DNA from: Pocillopora verrucosa
Lineage: Eukaryota > Cnidaria > Anthozoa > Scleractinia > Pocilloporidae
Reading direction: 5' to 3'
Assembly: GCF_036669915.1 (NCBI RefSeq)
Contig: NC_089312.1
Coordinates: forward strand, 4,994,938 to 5,058,937
Length of the DNA stretch: 64,000 bases
Shown here piece after piece: positions 56,001 to 64,000 of the stretch. Positions within the stretch are counted from its first letter, which is position 1. Every line of letters starts with the position of its first letter. The notes under the pieces were generated by a model. The model did not search any database. It was not told the origin of the DNA and worked only from the letters and a program-made list of their open reading frames with translations. The translations under genes were made by a program, and so were the position numbers.

Positions 56001-59000
56001 GATGTAAAATTGCCAATCGGGCCCAATTTCTCACGCCAAGTGGTCTAGTCTCACAGTGTGTAAACATAACTGCACTGCATTAAAGAAATTTGTAAGTTAC
56101 TCAATTCGACTCATTTAGGGGCATAAAATCAACAAAACCTGAGATATGAACTTCCCACGTAAGGGAACCGAAACCTTAAATTCCTTCCAAATTATCTCAC
56201 ACATATATTCACTCCTTTATTTGTTGATTCATTTATTGGTGGACTCCCATGCCTCAGCCATTCTTATTTATAAGGGAACTGTTTTCATTTCTACCGTAGC
56301 AAGTTCTTTGTTTTTATGCTACTCCCAGATTTTGATGGTCAATGTCAAATCTTGCGATGGCGTCTTTTGATTTAATGTTTTGCGCTACAGAAGAATTTCA
56401 AACATAAGAAAGGTAGCCACAGTTTAGTTGCCGAGAGTGGCTGGAAGCTCGAAGTTTGACATTGCTTAGTTCAGCATTGACATTGGTTTCGCTAATAGCC
56501 AGGACTGACTTTTTTTATTCGCAGTCGTTGTTTGGCAAAATGTTAGCCCCCCACTTTAAACATACATCCTGTAGTAGGCTATAGTATGTTAACAACTTTT
56601 CACCGAAGTGAAGGAGGCTAATGGTAGATTTTTACCGACTCCGCGCGCGTCGAGCAACGTCGATTGACAATCATTGCGTTAGCGTGCGACATATCCTGTC
56701 ATAATAATATAACGTACCAATAGCTTTCTAAGCTACATACTAAATGAAAATGTTTTTGAAAACTTTCGACTGACCAGTGACGCGTCGTATACCAAAGAGA
56801 AAAGTGTTTTCTGTCATAGGCTTATTTGATGAAATACCGTTTTTAGCTGTAATAATGAAATAAACCATCGAACATAAAATGTAAATGTCATAGCCAAGGA
56901 GGTGCGTTATATTCTAAACATCTAAATGGAGCAAAATTATATTCTAATGCTGTCAACACTTGAATTGACGGTGATGCGAGGAATTTCATTCCCAGACAGG
57001 AGTCTTTGGACAAAGAAATTTGCACTCAACTGTTGACAGCTAACTCAGATGAAGAATGCACATCTCATTTCATAAGATAGGAAAAAGTGAATTTATACGA
57101 ATCTTGTTATAGGAAAAGAAAAGAAACTTTCATTTTTCCGTCAAGACATGTTTCGAACAAATTAAAATTCAGCTTGACTAAACACAAGAGAATAAATGCA
57201 TCAAAATGCTCACCTCAGGAAAGCATATAATGGAAGAGGTTTGTCTGCTTTAGTAAATCTATTTGTCATTGTTGTGACTTGTGGAGAAAAAGTCACGAAC
57301 ATAAATAGGTTTATTCACAGTAGGTATTTGTGGTTTTTTTTTATGTTTACTTGCTTTGTTTTGTTTTCCTTCCTAATTCTTAATCAGTTTCGTATACCTG
57401 TGGGTTAATCACTCCTATTCAGCGTGGTGACAGTAGTGAGGAACATTGCTTTAATTTTGATTTTATTATCATCTTTTTTTGTTTTGGTTTTTTTCTTTTC
57501 AGTAGTATTACGCCATGTCAAAACTCTCTAAAACTGATTAATAAGATCCTTCAACTCAGCTGTCATCACTTGAGTTCGAGTTTCCTGTCCTTGAGCGACC
57601 TTGTTTTGAAAGTACGTGCCTTTAAAGATCCACTTTTACATTCCATGGACTATAAATAATTCACAATTTCAACAGATTTGACGGAAGTACAATGCGCTTC
57701 TTAACCGGGAAGCGATGCAAAATATGAAAATCAAAAGAATTTCTACTGTTTTACTGACTAATCCTCGATATCTGTTCTACTGATTTCTCCATTTGCATTG
57801 TGAGGACCTTTGTTAATTTTGTCTCTGATCGACGAAATGAATCTTTCACTCTAATTGGAACGAATTCCATAATTATGAAAAGTTTACTGAAAAAGCCACA
57901 TTGAATCATCTGGTTTGTTAACTTTGAATTGTTCTTTAATCGTAGCATCTCGACCCATGTTTTGTTGTTTACAAGCTGTTATTTGAACTCAGATAGCAAC
58001 ATAAAAGTGAAACCAATCTTTGGTTTAGGGATTTAGTCATTTCGTGACAGCAAGCATCAGTGCCTGATTTTGTGCCTCCAAATAGGCACAGAAGGGGATT
58101 GCAAACCTTCCATTAGGACTTTGAATGTTTCGATGGATCTCAGAAATAGAATTTTAGCCTCATGGTGCTTGGTTGCAGGGCTGACCCAGTAAAGTATTTG
58201 TTGATGAGACTCAAGAAACATAATTGATTGATTTAATAATCAAAATATTATGTTCCTAGATGTGGAAGGATTTATCTCCTTACATGTTACCAAAATTAAT
58301 AAAATCACTAAATTTAGTTGGAACCCTCGAAATAATGCTGCTCTGTAACAAGAACTAGTGGCTAGAATTAAGGTTAATTTAGACATGAGAAATTTCAGGG
58401 TTTGAAAAGCGATCGGTCGAATTTATAAGTATCCTTTTTGTTTATTCTAAATTTTCCTTTGCATCTTTTATTCGGTGATTCCTTTTAGAGTCCAGCTTTC
58501 TTTCACCCTCTGAACTACTTTACTATCATGACAAAATTGGCAGTAAGCTAAATCTGGCGCGAAAATATGCTCTCTTATTTGTCTGCACATATAAGCTGTT
58601 TCGAAAAGCGCACGGTTCTCCAATAAAGAGGTGTTTGAAAATCAGTTTACTTCAAGGAGAGGATAACGACAACTCGCAACTGTTTTCAGGATGGATACCA
58701 ACGGAAGAAGTTTTTCTTATTCATTGCACTTGCTTAATGACACCATACAGAGTCATGCACGCACGTCATATTTTACGGCCCCCTTTACGTTGATGTTCTT
58801 TAGCTTTCTTTGCATGCAGCTAATTAAACTATGCAATCACGAAATCATGAATCACAACCCTGAATCATATACCTGATTGAATGTGCCTCTTGTGTCCATG
58901 TTTATCTCTGTTTTGGCGGAAGACTCTGTTCCTTGATTCAATCAGCCAGTAATCATCTCTTGGTTCCTTCAGTTAATGAATGGGAAACGGCACTTATGCA

Positions 59001-61699
59001 TCTTGAATCAGTCAAAACATGAGCCCAATCATTGAATATCGATTTAACTTTCTAGGTAGCTACCTGAAGAAAGATATTGTTTGTTTGATGAGTATCATGC
59101 CAAATGAACTTTGTCAGCTTTGAAAATCCAGAGATGCTTTTAAATTAGTTGCAGTAATCATCATAGCCATGCCATTGCGAAATATTTTCGCTGTAAATGC
59201 TTTAGTTTTCGCTTCTGAGCGTTAATTATTTGTGATTGAAATATAGAATATCAACTTTTAAACTAACCGTTTTGAGAGCTTCTGGAATTATAGTAGCAGG
59301 CGTCGTTAGTTTCACTTAAAACGCAGCAACAAAGTCACACTTTGCAATAAACGACATCAACATGAAAGTGAAACCAGGTTTTGTTAAGAAGCGGCGCGGC
59401 TTCTTTTCTTTCCAAGGTTAATTTTTGTACTGTCTAAGATTAGTAAATGATATGACTTGACCCCTTTATCAGTTATGTCCGTGAGTGCAGCGCGTACTGT
59501 TCCATGAATAAAGGAGTTTTTATGACCTGCCGATCTGAGCTCAAATCCGTCAATCTAAGTTAGAAGAAGGTATCAGTTTAAACATGGAGACCAAGTGTAC
59601 GATTGTGCCCCTTTAAAATACTGGAGAAGGATCCATAATGACTCATCGGATCCTCTAAAAGCTTTTAAATTTCACATCCAGCGTTCAAAATAGCCTGAGG
59701 CGTCATATGAGGGCGACCTAAAGTTTATCGCGATCGCCCGCGATCGTCTATTCGACCTGTACCGGCCATGTTTGATTTCATGGACGGTGTGGGGGAGGGA
59801 GGGGAAGGCTGGGAACGGTAAGATATCTTAACCTCTCCTCTCTTGTTCTTTTTTACCGCCGCTCACCCCCTTGCTACAACTTCCTTTCTATTCCCAACCT
59901 TCTCCTGTTGTAAAAATCAAAGACGGCAGCCATAATTACTAAGCACTAGCCCGCCAAAATTACGTTTCTCAAGTCAAGAAAATTATAATAATGTTAGCTA
60001 CGCTGTGTTATACCCATTGGTGCAATAGTCAGCCAACTAAATGCCCCTCTACCATTGTGCATTTTTGTTTGTTGCAAGTTTCCTTTTACATACATTTCTT
60101 AGTTTACCTGAGATCCACAGTACAATGCCAGAAATCGTTAATTTACGGAACAAAGCCTTTCGAAAACGTTTCCAAAAGTGAATTGTTTTTGAAACGTTTT
60201 ATTTTAAAAAGACAGAGGCCAAGATCTTAAGATAACGTAGACGAAAAATACGTCACATACTGTCACTGTTGTCTGCGTTTTCGGATCTTTGAGTGTTAAA
60301 AATGGACGTAACAACACGTATGTGTTTTCGATGATAAAACGTCCTAGAATGGATAGATAAGAGCAATACGAAAACGCTGACCTGGATGAAACTACTTTGT
60401 TTTACTAGCTGAAGGCCAAGGAAATACTAAATGAGCTTTGGTGCGAAAACACGATATCTTCATAAGTGTGGATAACAAGTTATCTTCACACGTGAAACGA
60501 TCACTGTTGCTATGTTACATATAAAAATCGCGCCTTCGCGTAAAAAGATGTGAAAGTTAAATGTTTAGTATTTCATTGGTGTTTATATAATAATAGAATA
60601 TTAAATGGCCGCTTGTTGAAAAATATTTCACTCGTTCTCTTCGCTTTTTCAACATTCGAAGAGAAATTTCGTATCGCCGCGCGGCCATGAAATTTCCTCT
60701 ATTTTTTTATGCGTGGGATAAGTTTTCCTTAGACAGTTACCTCACATTTTAATCAAATGTGCGAGCCACACAATTAACAAAAGGCTTCAAAATCGAGGTG
60801 AAAGATAGAATAATTACCAAAATGAGACGCAAAATAGTTACATATGCTTCCACTATCTAGAAATCTAGAGTTTCTTGAAAAGTCCAATGACCCATGAGAC
60901 AGTAAAAATAGAGAAGACGTAAGCGATTCTCGAGGGTTTACCGTGCTACTTTCTTTCCCATCTCTCGAAATAATCAAGTCATTCTTGATTTCTTATTGAA
61001 GCGAAATGTTTTCCTTATACGAAAAATCCTTTATTGATCAAGTTTGTTCTGTCAAGATGGCTGGATTTCAGCTTCGTTACTAAGAACTCGACCAATATCC
61101 AGCCGTCTTGACCTCACTCGTGGTCAGTAACGCAAATTCATCGACCCGGAACACGAAGCTTACGCACTCATTTTGCCGCTGTCTTATGGTTTATTAAAAA
61201 AAAACGAACAGTATACGTGCAGAAATTAGGGCATGACATTTGCAGATTTTTCCCGTAAGGCAACCCTTAAACATTAATTAAGAGTTGCTTCCAAAGTGCC
61301 TTTCAGTGGCGGTTCTGTTAGATTAAGGTAAAAGATTTCCACTTGCATCACTTGTGAAATATTTTTCACTTATCTGTTGTGAATAGAATCATTCGTGTTA
61401 CCGTGGTTTTTCCCATTATCTGAAATGATAATTTAAGATTGCCTTATTAAAAGTTCGGTTTGTCTTTTAAGACATTAAAATGTGGAATGATAATAATCAT
61501 TTCCAGAAAGAAAGTGAGATCAGGTTTGGTTCAAAAGGGTACATGAACGAATAACATTTGGGGGTCTGTCTTATTAGGTAACTTATCGTGCCACAATAAA
61601 AAAAAAATTGGTTTGCAGATAAAGGGAAGACTTAGAATTTCTACTAATTTCACTTTGCGCTTGGATCGAATTTTTTAAAAATATTTCGCCTTCGGAACA
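53081..61699. other. Long intergenic stretch, no gene supported
   Basis: Open frames of 60-110 codons (53162-53464, 54417-54701, 55293-55559, 56146-56370) lack motifs or splice support. A minus-strand basic stretch at 55165-55270 (KRRKASREKRARELERTPKS) resembles a charged exon but has no neighbours. 55560-55870 is richer in CpG than the surroundings. 59437-59545 repeats a block at 41484, and 60945-61075 resembles the interior of the 26.6-28.4 kb element. Confidence 0.4.
59437..59545. repeat. Short dispersed repeat shared with 41484-41590
   Basis: Both copies carry ATGACTTGACCCCTTTAT and, after about 45 bases, AATAAAGG(G/A)GTTTTTATGA-like sequence; the two parts are partly self-complementary. 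MITE-like. Confidence 0.6.
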
Positions 61700-61707
61700 G
61701 CGATAAC

Positions 61708-62119
61708 ATAAATATTGCATTCACATACTGTCTTCAGAAAAACTGACAGAAAAAGTTAAAAAAGAAATGAGTTTCTTAATGACACGGTTCGTTTGAAAGT
61801 TCACGTAAAATGATGCCTTTTAAAAGCATATTACATTCGCATACTGTCATAAGAAAACTGACAGAAACAAAAAATGAAATATGACAGAGTTTCGTATTGA
61901 CACAGTTCGTTTGAAATTACACGACATATGATGCTTTTAGAATGGTAAAAAAATAACACTTACATACTGTTATTAGAAGACTGACTGAAACAATAAAACA
62001 AAATGAAACAGAGTTTCGTAGTGATACTTTTTTGTGCTTAATTTCACGAAATATGCCTCTAAAATGGTGAAAAAAATAAATATTGCATTCAGATACTGTC
62101 AATAGTAACTCACAGAAAA
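61708..62119. repeat. Minisatellite, period about 123 bp, 3.4 copies
   Basis: The unit begins AATATTGCATTCACATACTG, then CTGACAGAAA, GAGTTTCGTA.TGACACGGTT, CGTTTGAAA.TTCACG and ATGATGCTTTTA. Copies start near 61710, 61829, 61952 and 62076. Confidence 0.75.
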
Positions 62120-62722
62120 AAAAGAGACATTTGCATTAAACAGAGAAATCAATACTAAACAATTCATAAGGGATGTGTAAATATATTTCTTTATTTTAGA
62201 TAGATCCTCCAGGATTACATTGAAATACGAGCCTTGATTCAGAGCATATTAAAACATCAAACCGTAACAATATGAGCATATTTGTAACTCAAGAGAAGAA
62301 GCTGGTACATCTCTTTTTTAAAGAAATTTAGCACTAGTTGCGCGTCAACGGGAAAAGCATAAAAATATACTGGTGAATATTGAAGAAAACAGGAAAAGAT
62401 TTCAAGGGCTCGTCTATGTTTCGAGACAGTTAAAGAAAAATGGCAACGAGAAGAGAAGGTTTCTTGCACGCGCCTGATAAACCTCTGCACATTTCTACGC
62501 GGCTTTTCCTAAGGTCTGCTTTTTTCGTGCAGTTAAACACGTCAAGCCGCTCGCAAAATTGCTGTTTGGAATATATATATTTTTTTCTCGACTCAGAAAA
62601 TTGCTTTTAAGTAAGGTAGCAGCCTCCCACTTTCCAAGAAACAACCTCCAACATGGCTAGAGTAGGATTCTGACGAAAACAGATCGAAGATTGTATTGAT
62701 TAAAATCTTGATATCGATTTGA

Positions 62723-63008
62723 TTAAATGCTTTTTAGAAATCTTTTAATGCCGGCTCGAAATTGTCTGTTGATATCACTGTAAATAAGAGGGTTAAAGAG
62801 CGAATTACAGTATCGAAGAGAGAAAATAACATGTTCAATAGCTGTAAATGTCTTTTTTACCTGTAAAGACATGTAGGTGTACAAAAGGTAGAAAACAAAC
62901 AGCGGGCACTAGCAGAGAGAGTGGGCGCCCATTATGATGGTAGAAGTCTTTGCTCCTTTAAGTTCCCGCTTCAACTTAACCTTCGTTTGGAGTGTCCCGA
63001 TCCTACGG
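62723..63008 (-). pseudogene. Class A GPCR remnant (third loop, TM6, TM7, tail)
   Basis: On the minus strand: LQTKVKLKRELKGAKTST (end of loop 3), IIMGAHSLC, TAG, CPLFVFYLLYTYMSL (TM6 with the Trp before CP replaced by a stop), IEHVIFSLRYCNSLFNPLIY (TM7 with NPxxY) and SDINRQFRAGIKRFLKSI, ending TAA at 62725-62723. TM1-TM5 are absent. Such single-exon amine/melatonin/opsin-like receptors are numerous in cnidarians; the subtype cannot be told. Confidence 0.75.
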
Positions 63009-63236
63009 GATCACATTGCGTCGATTGAGAGTTAATTCTTTGCGCGTGCGAACGAGCAACGATGAATATGTTCCAGTAAACAATCGTCATCACACAAACT
63101 GGGTTGACGAAACTCGCTATCGTGATAAAGGTTACATCCATTTAATAAAAAATACTGTGACAGATTTTTATTGCTATTGGAATTTTTGACCAAAAATAGT
63201 AAGGCAGTGCATGAGACAATCGCTGTTGGAGATGGC

Positions 63237-63288
63237 AACCATTTTGGGGACAGGATTAAATTTTGAGATTAAACTTCGACCAGCATGA
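63237..63288 (+). pseudogene. Copy D: last codons of a fibrinogen-related domain
   Basis: It matches the end of copy B (ACCATTT.GGGGACA.GATTA, then AACTTCGACCAGCATGA) with a small internal deletion. Only about 17 codons remain, ending in TGA at 63286-63288. Confidence 0.75.
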
Positions 63289-64000
63289 TTTCTATCTTAG
63301 AAGTTGCTTGTGTAAGCCTTCAGCAAACTACCAGTGATAATATTAATGAACATATAGAGTAATAATAACAATAATAGTAATATTAACAATTCATAATGAT
63401 ATCAAGATGTTCCACTGCAAACAAATAGAAGGATTTAAAATTAAAAAAATATGAGAAATCAAAGACTTCATAATGATGACTAAATTATACTTAAAATTGA
63501 ATTTATTAAAACAGCTTTAGTCTTAAACAGGATCTGCTTGGAAGGTGGACATATCTTTTTTAGTGTCTTTTTTTATTGTTATTATTATTACTGCTTTTTA
63601 AATAAAACGCACATATCAGTGATTCTTCAGAACTAGGATGAAAATTATAAAGTAAGAAATCCTCGTGTTTTAATTCATTAAAAAAACAGTGATCTCTCTT
63701 TCCTGAAAGTTCGTGAATAACATAATCAACTGGTATGTAGCTTCTATTGCAAAACAATTCCCTTATAAGTTAATATAAATTCAGTGATACTTTTCTCATC
63801 AAACTCTTGCCTTTATTTGGTAGAATTATGTTAATCCAGCTAGATTTGTTGCCAATTTCTTGCGGCTGCCGACTAAGGAAGCCTGTGATATCTGGACAAA
63901 TCGTTGGATTGGACGTGTCTACGGACAGTTTTATCTTAGTTTTAGGACCCAAACTGTTCTTGCCTCTGAGAAATGTTATTGGCTTTCCGTCTAAATTTTT
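63289..64000. repeat. Duplicate of the copy B 3' flank and of the upstream block
   Basis: 63289-63760 follows 36311-36800 (shared TTTATTAAAACAGCTTT, AAACAGGATCTGCTT). 63793-64000 follows 37340-37630 (GGTAGAATTATGTTAATCCA, CAAATCGTTGGATTGGACGT). A piece between them, present in the first locus, is missing here. The order suggests that another lectin-like copy begins just right of the window. Confidence 0.75.

Overview
The window is animal nuclear DNA and fits an anthozoan cnidarian, most likely a stony coral. The reasons are AT-rich introns with GT/AG borders, a leucine-rich-repeat GPCR built from identical-length exons, PAN-fibrinogen lectin genes, an NB-TPR receptor gene with a long repeat array, and dispersed repeats (tRNA-derived SINEs, short TTAACCC-ended MITEs). 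The species call is inference; no database was consulted.

Layout. (1) 1-2560, minus strand: ten exons of a transposase-like gene running off the left edge; it looks decayed. (2) 4313-24354, plus strand: the best-supported gene, a relaxin-receptor-type LGR. It has ten 72-nt LRR exons, one 1000-nt seven-transmembrane exon and four small C-tail exons. Its 5' end (signal peptide, any LDLa module) is not seen. Its introns hold SINE-like repeats, a 110-165 bp satellite, an integrase-type pseudogene and a zinc-finger gene remnant. (3) 24355-29728: intergenic, with a foldback element of about 1.8 kb and a MITE. (4) 29729-40085, plus strand: three tandem fibrinogen-domain lectin-like copies (A, B, C), each with frame lesions. 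The last 760 bases of the window repeat the end and 3' flank of copy B, so the family probably continues to the right. (5) 43977-49521, minus strand: a HEPN-like/NTPase/TPR gene with about 27 copies of a 42-residue TPR, broken by stops and indels. (6) 49522-64000: mostly intergenic, with a MITE, a minisatellite and a GPCR C-terminal remnant.

Functional picture. Only the LGR looks intact over the part that is visible. The lectin-like cluster and the NB-TPR gene both belong to families linked to innate recognition in cnidarians, and here they look like a birth-and-death zone rich in broken copies. Some single-base breaks lie in homopolymers and could be assembly errors, but many are substitutions to stop codons.
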